In this document: positions 34,193 through 45,839 of the stretch, in pieces
How the letters are laid out: each line of letters opens with the position of its first letter
Numbering within the stretch: position 1 is the stretch's first letter
Assembly: GCF_011075055.1 (NCBI RefSeq)
Contig: NC_058154.1
Location: 3,844,001 to 3,908,000, forward strand
Length of the DNA: 64,000 nucleotides
Reading direction: 5' to 3'
From: Mangifera indica
Taxonomy: Eukaryota; Streptophyta; Magnoliopsida; Sapindales; Anacardiaceae
Notes under the pieces: generated by a model
The model's input: only the letters and a program-made list of their open reading frames with translations
Database searches by the model: none
What the model was told of the DNA's origin: nothing
Translations under genes and position numbers: made by a program

Positions 34193-36928
34193 TCATGAAA
34201 CCATAACACGTCCAATCATCCCTTGGGTCCAACCAGCAGTTTCCTTGATCTGTTCATCCTCGGATTGAAGGCACTCACCCAGAAATTCAGGAAAGAATGC
34301 AAAATCTTTAAAAAGTATCTTTGTATTTGGACCAAGTGCGTCTGCAAGATCGCCCAAAACTGCAACTGCAGCTTTAGTAACACTCTCATCCCTGCAAAAC
34401 ATTAGAAAAAGAAACAGACATAAGGACCAAAAGGCAGGACATAAATCAAACAAATAATCAGCATCAGAAGAAACATATAATGAAGCATGGCTGCAGAAGG
34501 GATAATACCTCTGTCTATCTCTGAAGACTACTTCTATAAACTGCAAGAGATGTTGAGCATATGGCAGCATCACCTCAGGCTTTGCATTCTTGAATCCTTG
34601 CAAAATACCAGAGTATGCTTCAAATATACTACGCCTTAGCTGGTTCCCATAATCGACCATCTCCTCATCGTTGCTGTCCAATTGGGCACAGGCCTTAGCT
34701 GCATCCTGCATCATTTGAAGTGTTGAGGGAACATACTTCTCAAAGTGCTCTCCTATTGCAAGAGCAATGTCCCCAAAGCAAGAAAGTATGGGAGGCTTTA
34801 CAGATCGGTGGAGATGACTACTAGAGAGATCATTCAATAGAAGTGACATGATTCCATCACAATATGGCAAGACCTTATTATCCAAGGCACGGCAGATGTC
34901 ACCAACTACCCCAACTGTTATAGAACAAACCTGGTATTCCTCAGAATTCTGCAATCCCATTTGTAAATACTGGTAAAAGTCAGGCATATATTTTGCAAAT
35001 TCTGGTCCAGTAGCATAAGCCAGGGAACCAATTGCAAGCATTGCTTCCTCATGTACTGTAGAACTACGGCAAGCAAACACCCTAAGGAACAAAACCATAA
35101 TTTGGTCTGCAGCCTGGAGAATGATAGATTTGGTGTCATCTGTGCTGCTGAATTTCTGGATAATAACCTGAAGAACACCGCAGAGAGATGCTTGTAAATC
35201 TCCTTGCTTTTCTCTATCATCAGATGATATGATATGAAGCTGCAAAGTCTGATCTAACCTACTCATGATGGCAGGGAGCAGCTCTGCAATGATCTGAGAT
35301 GTTTCTGAAATATTACAACATCTAACAACTTCATTCAATGTTTCATATGCAGAAAACCTTAGTTTTGAGTCACCTCCATCTGTACGATCAGCAGTCCTCA
35401 GAAGTTCAGCAATAATCGTTGTTATGTATGGTGAAACAAGAGAAGAGCTAGATCCAGCATCCTCATATCCCTGGGCAACATAATAGATTGCTCCACAAAC
35501 CTTCTCAGCTACATTGGGAGCATCCTTAATGCTCTCCAATAGCACTGACAAAACTTGTTGGAGGTTATCAGGGGAAATCACTGAAAAACCATTAGCTGGA
35601 CAGTGCAGCAACTCAAAAATCCGACTAAGAGTCCAAGCAGTTGTGTCCTTCACTTGATTGTTCTCATCCCTCATTGCATTTAGCAAAAACTCCAAACCAG
35701 TCTGAACTAACGGAGCAAGCTTCTCAATGGTAGGACCTTCAAGTATTGAACCAAATGCATATGTAGCTGCTTCACGACAACGCCAATCTGGGTTCATTAT
35801 GTTGGCCTCCACAAAAGGCATTACAAGAGGCACAATCTCATCTCCTACAGTTCTAGCAACAAGACCTAGACATGTCCCACCAGCCATCGATATATTCCAG
35901 ATGCTATCATCCTGGTCCTGATCCTCTTCCTGCTTCAACAAAGTTTCAAGCAACATAGGAACTAGAGAAGACCGAGCCTTCTCTATGAAATGGGAATGGG
36001 AAGAACTGGAATCCTCACTTTCGGGATTTTCAAACTCTTGAAGCTCTATCTCCTCATCACATATGGAGCTCCAAAACTCAATTGCTTGGAGGGCAACAGC
36101 TTCTTCATCTCGTTTCACTGCATTTGATGTTAGCTCAAAGAGTGTCTGCATGTAAGGTTCAAGCACATCATAGTATGTTGATGCTATTGAAACAAGACAC
36201 TCAAAAGCAGCCTGCCTAATGTCAGTCTCTTTCGACCTAGCTGTCTCACACACCATCTTCATTATGTAAGTCCGCTCCATCTCATTTTGGAAGTTATTAT
36301 GAGCAAAATCTAGTGCATTATATAAAGCCTTAGTTGCTGCAAGGCGGACTTCAGCACTATGCTCAGCAAGGTTCATGCCTTGGACAACAGCAGTGAGAAC
36401 AGCATTCACTTCCTCTTGCACAAGATCCTCATGGGATATCTCCTCACAAACATATCCAAGAGTTTCCAGGGTTGCCTGTTTTAGTGATGCAGGACTATCT
36501 TGTTGGGTCATAGTGGTAAGCAATGATTGAATAAGTTCTGGCCACAGCTTTTGTGGAATCTCAATTGAAGCAATTTTCGCAATCACTTGAGCAGATGTGT
36601 GGCTTGCCTCAGGAACAGGTGAGGAAAGGGTCCTTAGAACCAAATCTTTGATTTGGGATTTACAGGAAATGTCAATCGCCATCCATTGTTTAACAAGAGC
36701 TTCCTTTGTACTGACATCTTTTGCATCTAAGGAGTTCTTAAGCACAATACCAGCCAATGTACGTGATTCAGTTGGTTTCCCATTGTTGGCAAGCTCAAAT
36801 GACAAAGATAACAGAAACCCTGGTAGATTCTGCTGTTGGAGCTGCCTGAGATTATTCTCTGCCTTATTACGAATATTTGCATCTGCTGATTGGGCAGCTA
36901 GTAGAAACTGAGTAATCTCCATCGCCAT
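34193..36928 (-). CDS. KPNB1: Importin subunit beta-1 (karyopherin beta)
   Basis: Nuclear import receptor that binds importin-alpha/cargo, nucleoporins and Ran-GTP. Two coding exons: 36928-34509 and 34391-34193, 2619 nt and 872 aa, the usual family length (about 870). A 117-nt GT-AG intron (34508-34392) is open in frame but lies where the conserved sequence joins QR-DESVTKAAVAVLGDLAD, so it is intronic. N-terminal importin-beta domain (MEITQFLLAAQSADANIRNK) is followed by HEAT repeats throughout, with conserved blocks such as EFWSSICDEEIE, WNISMAGGTCLGLVAR and KPPILSCFGDIALAIGE. C-terminus: ETAGWTQGMIGRVMVS. The start is ATGGCGATGGAG at 36928. An upstream in-frame ATG at 36949 overlaps the 3' splice site of a leader intron and would be removed. 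No defects are seen. Confidence 0.95.
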   Translation of the reverse strand: MAMEITQFLLAAQSADANIRNKAENNLRQLQQQNLPGFLLSLSFELANNGKPTESRTLAGIVLKNSLDAKDVSTKEALVKQWMAIDISCKSQIKDLVLRTLSSPVPEASHTSAQVIAKIASIEIPQKLWPELIQSLLTTMTQQDSPASLKQATLETLGYVCEEISHEDLVQEEVNAVLTAVVQGMNLAEHSAEVRLAATKALYNALDFAHNNFQNEMERTYIMKMVCETARSKETDIRQAAFECLVSIASTYYDVLEPYMQTLFELTSNAVKRDEEAVALQAIEFWSSICDEEIELQEFENPESEDSSSSHSHFIEKARSSLVPMLLETLLKQEEDQDQDDSIWNISMAGGTCLGLVARTVGDEIVPLVMPFVEANIMNPDWRCREAATYAFGSILEGPTIEKLAPLVQTGLEFLLNAMRDENNQVKDTTAWTLSRIFELLHCPANGFSVISPDNLQQVLSVLLESIKDAPNVAEKVCGAIYYVAQGYEDAGSSSSLVSPYITTIIAELLRTADRTDGGDSKLRFSAYETLNEVVRCCNISETSQIIAELLPAIMSRLDQTLQLHIISSDDREKQGDLQASLCGVLQVIIQKFSSTDDTKSIILQAADQIMVLFLRVFACRSSTVHEEAMLAIGSLAYATGPEFAKYMPDFYQYLQMGLQNSEEYQVCSITVGVVGDICRALDNKVLPYCDGIMSLLLNDLSSSHLHRSVKPPILSCFGDIALAIGEHFEKYVPSTLQMMQDAAKACAQLDSNDEEMVDYGNQLRRSIFEAYSGILQGFKNAKPEVMLPYAQHLLQFIEVVFRDRQRYYPFCSHASLYVSSDADYLFDLCPAFWSLCLFLFLMFCRDESVTKAAVAVLGDLADALGPNTKILFKDFAFFPEFLGECLQSEDEQIKETAGWTQGMIGRVMVS

Positions 36929-36943
36929 TTTCCAACACCACCA

Positions 36944-37425
36944 CTGCATTTAACATTATAACATTAATAATCAACATAAAAAAAATCAATCAAATATTGC
37001 AGTAAAAAAAAAATAAGGTAGACATCTAAAAATTATAAAATCACCACAAAAACCACTCTATTATCAGTATAAATATCGTTATTAAAATAGTAAATTTTAG
37101 AGCATTCATCAACTAAATTATGCGTAGAAACACTTTTAAGCACACTAATTCAATAGTTACTCATCATAAAAAGAAAATGATACACAAATCAACCGATAAC
37201 ATTCAAACAATCATAAATTTCAAGCAATATAGGACAACAATCTCATATTAAATATCCTCAAAGAAAGAAACCAAGCAAAAAATCAAATAAAATGACAAAC
37301 CAAACAGCGTAAAGATGAAAAGATACCGTACAAATACGATCCATGGATTTAAACACGCAGGCTCTAATCAAAACAAAACAAATGCACAGATCTAATCAGC
37401 AAACAAAAGAGAATGTAGGAAATAC
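36944..37425 (-). other. 5' UTR intron of importin beta-1
   Basis: On the minus strand the leader ends TTTCAG and the intron opens GTATTT (37425). It closes AAATGCAG just before TGGTGGTGTTGG, 15 nt upstream of the ATG. It is 482 nt and AT-rich. Leader introns are common in plant housekeeping genes. Inferred from splice consensus only. Confidence 0.6.
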
Positions 37426-37560
37426 CTGAAATCGACAATAATGAAACTAAACGAGAGTGTAAAGCCACCAATGAAGCAAGCTAGGGTTTCTTCCGCCGTC
37501 TCTCTTTGAAGTTTAGGTGAGAGCGAAACGGATTTTGAATAGTACTGCAAGGGCTGAAGA

Positions 37561-37568
37561 TATTTATA
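37561..37568 (-). promoter_or_regulatory. Putative TATA box of importin beta-1
   Basis: TATAAATA on the minus strand, about 135 nt upstream of the leader-intron donor. This is consistent with transcription starting near 37530. Confidence 0.45.
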
Positions 37569-38718
37569 ATACAAAATTATTTCGAATGTTTAGAAGAAGC
37601 GGGACGGGACTCACCTGTTAAAAAGGAAAAAACAGGCCAACCGGTAGGGGCAGCGGGCAGGGGGTTTGGCTGCCCGTGATCACCGACCCCAAAACCCTAG
37701 AATTTTCAAATTTCCCACGTGCAAGAACCACAAAGCGTGTGTTATGTCTAGGATATTTAAAAATTTTGGGGTTTCGTTTCTGGATTAGGCTTTGAAGTTT
37801 TAAAATGATAGGTCCAATCGTTTTGGGCCAATTGTGTAAAAAGCCTTTGTGTGGTCCTCTTTCAAAAATCTCAAAAAAAAAAAAGTAATAATTTGAGATT
37901 AAATCCAATTTGTTGGGATTATTGAAAATATCAAAGGAGAAGAAGAAGAGAAATCACTGAAGAAATGATTTTTAATGTGATAACACTAACATGACAATCA
38001 ATAGGGTTTGAGTTGAGATAAACAATTATACAAACTTAGATCAAATTCACTTCTTCTTAAAATATATCATATTTTAATTCAAATTTAGGTGCATCATATG
38101 CTTATGGGTTCTTAAACAATCATGTAAAAATTAAAATTTATTTTGCTATGTGGCATATATGGATTGGTATGGTAGTTGAACGTTCATCTAAATATAACTC
38201 ATTTAAGAAATATAATATGAATAACTTTAATATTCGAAAATGCAATGAATCAAATGTCATACAACATTAAAGATAAAGATGATGTTTTTTTTTTACTCGG
38301 TAAATAAAAACAATAAAACTATTTATACATACAACAATCTGTTAATATGTTATTGAGTTTTATTTTATTTATAATTTTAAATTATCTAATCACATGATAA
38401 TAAATTGTTGTTTGTATACAAAATTATATATATTATTTATACACATAATATTACTCAATTAAAAATATAATAACACCAACAACAAGCCTCAAAGGCCCGT
38501 AACACCATAAGCTCACCCTCATGAAATGGAGGATAGCATAAGTCATCTAAGGATTGATAACACCATATCATATAAATTGTATAAATTGAAGTCCACTCCT
38601 TTAGAAAGCCTATGGAAATTAAACCCTAACTGCATAAAGACTAATTTCCAAAATCATATTTTGGTTATGGCTAAGCTTTGTGCTTACAAAGATGAAATTC
38701 ATTACCATGATTTCAAAT
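37569..38718. other. Intergenic
   Basis: No gene is supported. Upstream DNA of importin is on the left, and AT-rich sequence with weak repeats around 38040-38460 follows. The right end should contain the 3' UTR of the DUF688 gene. Confidence 0.35.
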
Positions 38719-39525
38719 TCATGTACTATAAGATATACATCCAGAATGTTTCTTTACATGATCTCCAAAAGGTCTAACTATGCTACGTTTGTTTTTTACC
38801 CTACTTTGAGGTTTCACTTGAACATTTGCAGAATAAACTTGCCTAACGGGGCTTTTTATACCGCAAAGTCTGTGCTTCATTCGCCATGGCAGAAACTTGT
38901 CCAGGCCACAACTCTTTCGCAGAGAGTACGAACTTCTCACCGCCTCTGAAACACATGCCTCCGGATTTTTACACACGTACGGTAGTTTCTTGCTCAGGTT
39001 TCTCGAAATATTCATAACAGAAGATGCTGCCAACGCTATAGCATCCGGAAGAAACCGCTCGATAATATAACTTGGAGAAATACTGTCATTGTTTTCCACA
39101 TCGAACCCATCTAATCCGTGACTTTGTTCAGCTTTTTCAGCAATGTCAATGGCCTCTGTTAGTGAGAAAACGTCCATGGCATTGGAGAAAATGTCGTCGT
39201 AATCATCGTCGGCATCACCATGACAACCATCGTCCCGATCAAGATCATGTAAATCTTGATTAGAAGAGACCTGTTTGTGTGGATGCAATCTGCCTGGTGG
39301 CAATCTTAGACGAGGGGTGTCACTTTCAGGGCTTTTCTGAGAGTCCTTAGGCCTACCTGGAGCCTGTTCCCAACAGAATGGAATACTGTGACCCGCATCT
39401 TGCAAATTGGGTTGTGAATTATTTGTGCAGCCACTAGGGCGTCTGATTGATAAGAGTGGCGCATAGAAGTCTAGCATTCTGGGGCATTTCGTTCGGTTCA
39501 GAGAGTTTGCCCTTTCTTCTTCCAT
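38719..39525 (-). CDS. DUF688-family protein, function unknown
   Basis: Single exon, 268 aa from the Met at 39525 (MEEERANSLNRTKCPRML). An upstream Met at 39645 would add 40 hydrophobic residues not typical of the family. Family-type blocks are HSIPFCWEQAPGRPK (about 50), an acidic mid-section (DRDDGCHGDADDDYDD), YIIERFLPDAIALAASS, and SCGLDKFLPWRMKHRLCG near the C-terminus. DUF688 proteins are plant-specific and uncharacterised; the SIPFxWE-PGxPK motif is their hallmark. No transmembrane segment or signal peptide in this shorter form. The C-terminus is basic. It is adjacent to importin but transcribed independently. Confidence 0.8.
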   Translation of the reverse strand: MEEERANSLNRTKCPRMLDFYAPLLSIRRPSGCTNNSQPNLQDAGHSIPFCWEQAPGRPKDSQKSPESDTPRLRLPPGRLHPHKQVSSNQDLHDLDRDDGCHGDADDDYDDIFSNAMDVFSLTEAIDIAEKAEQSHGLDGFDVENNDSISPSYIIERFLPDAIALAASSVMNISRNLSKKLPYVCKNPEACVSEAVRSSYSLRKSCGLDKFLPWRMKHRLCGIKSPVRQVYSANVQVKPQSRVKNKRSIVRPFGDHVKKHSGCISYST

Positions 39526-40523
39526 AGTGGTGCAGAAAGTTAGAAAAGTGGAGTATAGCACTTCAGATTCAGATGAAGGATTGAGGAAATTGGACCAAAG
39601 TGGTTGAATGAGATTATAAAAGAAATTAAGAAACAGTTGAAACAATTGGGTTCCTCGTGTTGTTCATTAAGACTAGTATTTCTACTTCAAAATGAACGCA
39701 CGTGAGACAAGAAAAAGTACCCTATCGTATGTGTTTGAATAAAGGCCACTAGCTGGCTTAACTCTACGTTTGTCAATGCTGATAGAGAGGGGCAGATTCA
39801 ATTAGGCATAGTTAAGGTCATATCGAGTTCAGATCAAAGTCATAATACTCAAGTTAAGTTTGAATTTATTTGATTTGCTACACATTATTATTAAAACACT
39901 ATCAACAAGATAAACAATGTCATCGAAAGGTGAATAATGTCGCATCAACAATATCGATCTCAAACTGAACTATCAAATTGAATTTCTGACTCAAAATGAA
40001 CTTATTGACCTCAACCATGAATTTGATCCTAGCCAACTCGATGAGATCCACCCCTAATGATTGATCACCAGATGAGCCTTCAAGCTTTAGCATTTTCTTT
40101 TTTAGATTTTTAACCCTAATGATTTGTTGTATAATTTTTTCTGCCATTTATTTTCATTACTATTTCTATAATTACCCTTTTCTTTGACGACCATTTTGGA
40201 GTGTTTTAATGGGGAGTTGAAATGCCATCAATACATAAATTGTCAATAGATCAAATTCATATTCCAGAAAACATATTTACATATTCTTGCTAATCTAACT
40301 TTCATTTCTTCCTTCTATAGTGTTTTTTTTTTTTTTTCTCTCTTTCTTATTAAAGATCCAAACTGTGCCTACTCTCTGAAAGACCATCTGCTCAAATTAG
40401 CATTAGCCTTGTAATGGAAAAAGAGAGAAAATCAAAGAAATCAAAGAAAAGAGTTGGCAACAAATAAATTGCCCAAATAAAGACATGGAAAAGGCTAGCA
40501 TGAACTTGAAACTTTCACGTTTT
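39526..40523. other. Intergenic, with a possible small hAT-like remnant
   Basis: About 39787-40058 has ends GAGGGGCAGATTCAATTAGG and, inverted, TTAGGGGTGGATCTCATCGA around GTTCAGATCAAAG-type repeat. No target duplication is clear. The rest is AT-rich with a poly-T run at 40321-40338. Confidence 0.3.
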
Positions 40524-43500
40524 CTATTCATCAAGCCTCTTCTTTGCTTTATTATAGAGTTCAAGCACAAGGTTATGGCTAGGATCAAGACAAAAGGCTG
40601 CTTCGCAGTCTCTTTTGGTGGAGATAAAGTCACCCATTGAGTCATGAAATGTAGCTTGCTGAATTAGCAGTTTGGCTTGAATGCTATGATCTTTGAAAGC
40701 TCTATCAAAGCTTCAACTTCTTTGTAGTCATCCATTAGAACTAAAGAGACATGCATTATTATGTGTGTTAGTCCAAATTTTATAACCATATAAATGGACA
40801 TACTAAACAAGTTCAATCATATTATATTTCAATGATGAAAAATATTGCATAAGTTAGGATCCTAAATGTAAGATATGAGATTCCTATGTTAGAAAATATT
40901 AGTTTTTAGTGTAGATTCCATAAAACATTGAACTCTCTAATGAGCTTTTGAGGTATGATTTTCCTAAATTTTAGGAGTTTATCTACAGCCCTGTATCTGT
41001 ATGGGAATGTCCTGGTTAGGTCAATTTGTGTTGCCATACTAAGATCACTCTTTGCCTCATTAGGTCACAGTATTCTGCACGTTTCTCATAACCTATGGCT
41101 TTTTTCAGGGCCTTATTTATTAGCTTTGTCACCTCATCTTATGCAACTTTGCATTGACTTTTAAGATGGTATACTTTTGCAAGACTCTCACGAGCTTAAG
41201 TATGCTTGATATTGATTGCATTCATGAAGCAATCGACAACAAGATCCAACTTTTCACAGTTTATATAGATATTACCTAAATTATACAAGGCCTGCAAAAT
41301 GGGAAAATCACATATATAAGAAACCTACATACATGTTTATATAAGGCTGTAGTTTAGACCAAGATAATAGAATCTCTCCAACTTCATACTTGTCCTTTAT
41401 GAAGGCCATCAAAAGGGCAATTTAGAGCTTCCTCGTAAAGTTTAGTGACATTTATTAAAGATTTTGTATCAGTGTTTAAACTTGATAATGCGTATACTTT
41501 TAGGAAAAATGCTTCAAATGATCTCTGAATAAAAATAGATTCCTCAGCTTTCACTAATGCTTCTTCACGATGACCAAAGTCATACAACAACAATTCTTCA
41601 TAAACAAGCCTCTCATACTCAGAAGTGGAATGATTTCTAGCCAACTGTAAACTATGCATAATAGACTTCTGAAAATTTAGCCTGAAACATTAGAGTACAA
41701 TAGGGAAACTATTGAATTACCAAGGACAAATTCATGAAGCAAAAACATTACAAGAGATAAAAAGAATGTCAAATGATTTTAACTTCAAACTTTGAAAAAA
41801 AAGCACAAGAAATATATTCAGAGACTATCAAGTTTCATGAACATATGTATAAACCATTCAATCGATCGAAGTATTTATAATATCGATTGTTAAAATAATA
41901 AACATATGATGTACAACAACCAAACAACCAATATCATCAACAAAGGACCATTTATCATGTAGCTGAATCCAATAATCAACTTGACTCCATTACTGAACCA
42001 CGGGTTGTAGAGTGCTTACCACGCTGTTATAATGCAATTGCCTGTGAAACATCATGTAATTTGGGTCCAAAGTTAACAGTGTCTAAACATCTTTAAGAGT
42101 TCCTTCATAATCCTTGAAGGCAATTAAAATCCAAGCTCGCAATTTAAGGAAGTCAGGAGAGACCTCAAAACCAATTATTTTATTGATTTCTAAGATGGCT
42201 TCTTGGAACTTTTTTACTTCCACAAAAAAAAACAACCTAATACTTGCATGGATAAGAAAGATTTGGATCTAATTTAGTTGCAGTTTTCAAATCTATCATC
42301 TTCTCTTCTCCAATGCAATACATAGATCATTTTTTATACATCCACCCAACTGAATCATAATCATAAATAAGTGAGTTCATTAGCTTATATGCTGAATACT
42401 TGTGCCTAAGCTCGAACTTTGTCCTTTGCCACACCCATTGTAGAATAAATATGACCAGTCTTAATAGCTGTCTGGAACCAATTTTAAGCATCTTTATACT
42501 CTTTCCTTTCAAGCATCACAACACCTAATTGATGAAAAGCAAGTTGTTTCTCTCAATTTTCAGTTGCACACTCCGCTAGTCTCTCTAAAAGCGTGTCTCT
42601 CTCTATAACAATTTGGCTTAAGAAATAATACAACAAAAATGAAACATGCCCAGCCATAGCCAATTTTTCCCTCACTTTTACATTACAAAAGAATTTTATT
42701 GCACCAGGACTGTGCATTGAACAAGGAAGCTCTTTTAAAAGCACCTGCAGGCAATCTCCCACGAGAAGATAGACAATCTCCACCAATCCATATTTAATCA
42801 ATAACACAACATCTTCTATGTTGCAAACTAGAGACGATGAAAAGAATCACAAGCTGACTTTATCTCATCACAACAAAACCTGTTAACAAAAGAAAGGAGT
42901 TCCAAAACAATACGTGGATACCTTTTTATTCTATTAAGTACCTTAATAGCCCTTATTGCCTCTGCTAAAAACCCATTCTTTGAAAAATTTATCTTTTCCC
43001 TTATTGACTTTATAAATCCACCATACAACATTGTCTTAAATGGTGTTGACAGTGAGACAAAATTGTCACACACACACACACACATCTAATCTCTTCATCT
43101 CCAATACAAAATGACATATCCCCATCTTCATTAGAAGTTGAACACTCCTCGTTTCTCATATAAATATCATCATCGAACTCTAGTTTATGCATAAACAAGG
43201 ATCATAAATCAACTTAGGATCACATCTAGATACCAAACTAGCATTAGGACATTTAAGTTGTGACAACAAGTTCATCTTCTCTCCTTTCATACCTCAACCA
43301 CGTAGCCAAAACAATTTTTGTGAAGATATCAACTGCATGTTGTCTAGCTGATTGGAGACTCCTTTGAAATAATTCAAGATTAGACAATCCTTTAAATATT
43401 GCACGTTGTTATATATACATCCATGTTTTCTCGAACTAGGGACAACTCTCAATCCTATGATACAAATTAGCAAATGTCTTAACAAAATCAACGGATTTGA

Positions 43501-43807
43501 GACAAGGTTCATTCTATGGCTCAATAAGATCTATTGTAGGTAATCCATACAGTAGAACTGCCTCTTTTGCAACATTTGGAATTTGGGTTGGAGATTGACA
43601 AGTTCAAGTGGATTTTGATCTAAATAAAGTAACTCTCAAATAGTCCTAAAGGTATTGTAGTAACTTATCCCCAACACCACCATTGCCATCACTACCACTA
43701 CTAATGCAACTTTTGGTGGTGGTGGGATTGATGGCGAACAACTGGGTCCTTTTACAGCCATCTATGAATTTTAAAATACGCATAGTTGTAAATATATTGT
43801 TTTGCAT
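40524..43807 (-). pseudogene. ETO1/EOL-like pseudogene (BTB-TPR E3 adaptor of ACC synthase)
   Basis: ETO1-type proteins are BTB/TPR adaptors that target type-2 ACC synthases for ubiquitination. The whole length can be followed on the minus strand in several frames. N-terminus at 43807: MQNNIFTTMRILKFIDGCK. Then LLYGLPTIDLIEP, stop, NEPCLKSVDFVKTFANLYHR, and RSLQSARQHAVDIFTKIV. BTB region: MSFCIGDEEIR (43100s), then TPFKTMLYGGFIKSIREKIN, and NRFCCDEIKSACDS. TPR region: GDCLQVLLKELPCSMHSP, LARNHSTSEYERLVYEELLL and FPYRYRA. The end is CLDPSHNLVLELYNKAKKRL, with stop at 40524-40526. It carries many stops, frameshifts and a CA-repeat tract (about 43065-43083). A GT-AG intron (after HKGQ at about 41385, to before ALYNLGNIYINCEKLD at about 41290) is retained, so it is not a processed copy. 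Confidence 0.85.
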
Positions 43808-45300
43808 CTTTAAAAAGTAAAAAATGCACAAATTTAACGTTACAAATAAAAAACTTGGATTGGAACAACTAAAATACGTATAAATGTAAGATCTTCCTAG
43901 TATTATCTTATGACATTCAAACAACATGCACCATTCTGAATGGTTAGGAAAATGAAAAGGGCTACACAACCATGGTGACACAGGCTAAAGAATGCAATAT
44001 AATTTAGATTTTCTTTTTCAAAAACAAAATAGGAAATCATAATTGTTTGCAAGCAGTTATTTTCCTAATAAAAATGGGAAGAAATGAAGAAAAGAAGGAA
44101 AGCAAATGGTTTAAATTGAAGACCAATAAAAGAATATTGAGGTTGAGGTTGAGGTGGCCATTCTTTTTCTTAAATTGGTAAATTCTACATGTTCCTTGTG
44201 TGAGTAATATATCTATCTAAAGTAAAACCTCTATTTCTATATTTGAGATTTATTGTTTTCATTCAAAAAAAAAAAAATGAATTAACAATTTAATATTCTG
44301 TTCTGATAAAATCTCTCTACCAGTATCTTCCTATTTTTATCTCTCAAGCCATCATTGTCAGACCCTACATCTCTTAGAATTATCAGAGATTAAGAGATCA
44401 GAACATTCCTTCCCATGCCGTCTTTAGGTGTGTCTATCACTAGGCCTAATTTAGAGGAATGAAAATCACTAGAGCTAACAAACCGAATGTTTTGTCTTTT
44501 TGTGTTATGGGTGACAAGATATTCATCTTAAATCTCTCAAATAGAAATGTTTGGTTACAAATATTAAATGGAAGAGGATATTTTTTTTTTAAGACTACAT
44601 GGTGGTATTCATTGACCAAATGCATCAATAGGGTATCTGGTGAACACGATAATTTTGAATATGCTTTTCGTAGTATGAAAAAAACTAATATGAAAAATTT
44701 GGATCCACACTAGGATGCATAATTCTTTTGCGTTGGGCATTAGACACCTCATAAGACATGCATATAATTTTGGGACATATATGTTACAAACCAATTTCGA
44801 ACATATCCTAAATGTTCAAGGATAGATAGTACCTTTATCTTTTTTATGTTAATGTTTTTCTATGAGAATGATTAATGATCATGGGCTAAATTTTCAGTAA
44901 CCAATTAGCTTAGGTCATATGTCGGGTTGAGGTGTTTCTTTAGCATGTATGAAAGTTCAAGGTATTGTTGTTTTAGTCCTATGGGTGTTAAAGTGACAAT
45001 TAAAATTGATAATAATTGTTAAATTATTATAAAAGATGATACTTGAGTTTGTTATGCTTTGTCCCTATAAGAAAATGAGACAAGATCTGAGTTGTATGTT
45101 CCTTTTTACTTGAGCTTCTAAGATTACTATACTATTATATGCTCATTAGTAGATATTTTCAAAAGTAATAAGACATTCATATTTGTAGTATGTTTTGAAG
45201 TTGGGTTACATGGTTGTTTTGTCTAAAAGTTTTAGCTCTTCTTGTTATGGACTAAGACAACCTTATGCAAGGATTGGATATATACTTTGTTGCAATAAGT
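43808..45300. other. Intergenic, no recognisable gene
   Basis: Only short unsupported open frames are present. The stretch 44450-44800 may be transposon-derived, but I cannot name it. Confidence 0.3.
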
Positions 45301-45359
45301 TTATTCCACTGTAGATATGATGAGGATTCTCTTCAAGTTATGTTTGCTCCCGAATGAGG

Positions 45360-45545
45360 TAGAAGATTCTATGGAACAAATTGGTAAACCTGTAAGTTAC
45401 AAATGAGTTTACAACTTCAAGAGACAAAATTAAAAGGTATAATGCAACATAACTTGCAAAGGAGTTCACTCAAGAGGAATATATTGATAAAACATTCTCT
45501 CTAGTAACTATCAATATAGCACTTGTAAGTATGTTCAATGTTATT
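45360..45545 (+). pseudogene. Copia reverse-transcriptase fragment
   Basis: The conceptual reading (with stops) gives SMEQIGKPVSYK, then LAKEFTQEEYIDKTFSLVTI. This corresponds to the copia RT block normally read as an ARLVAKGFTQ-type motif followed by a DETFSP-type motif. No complete element surrounds it. Confidence 0.5.
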
Positions 45546-45839
45546 TGGGTATTTTGGCTTTACTTGTGAATTAATTATGTTTAATTATTATTATGTGTGA
45601 AATTGATAATGCATGACTGTGTGGTAGGGCCATAAGCTTGTGTATTCTTTTTTTGTTTAATGTTTAATAATTAATTAAGTTTGATGACATGTATAACCGT
45701 GTATGAGGGTGTGTAAGGATGCATTTTGCAGTAATTTTAGAAACTTCCACTAGTGTATAATGACATGTGTGATGGTGTATGAATAGTTCACAACCTTATA
45801 TGATGTTATTTATAGAAAATAAAAGAATCTTAAAGCATT

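Noticed and set aside
34392..34508. An insertion in importin beta-1 (segment with YVSSDADYLFDLCPAFW)
   Set aside because: It is bounded by GT and AG and sits exactly where the conserved protein joins QR-DESVTK, so it is an intron that happens to be open.
36929..36949. Upstream in-frame ATG for importin beta-1 at 36949
   Set aside because: This ATG is part of the AAATGCAG splice acceptor of a leader intron. The conserved start MAMEITQ begins at 36928.
38526..38949. Plus-strand ORFs over the DUF688 3' end
   Set aside because: Antisense shadows of the DUF688 coding sequence and its flank.
39526..39645. A 40-residue hydrophobic N-terminal extension of the DUF688 protein
   Set aside because: The family-like sequence starts at MEEERANSLNRT (39525). 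The extension is probably 5' UTR.
43062..43085. A Cys-Val repeat peptide in the ETO1-like region
   Set aside because: It is the translation of a CA microsatellite that interrupts the BTB region of a pseudogene.
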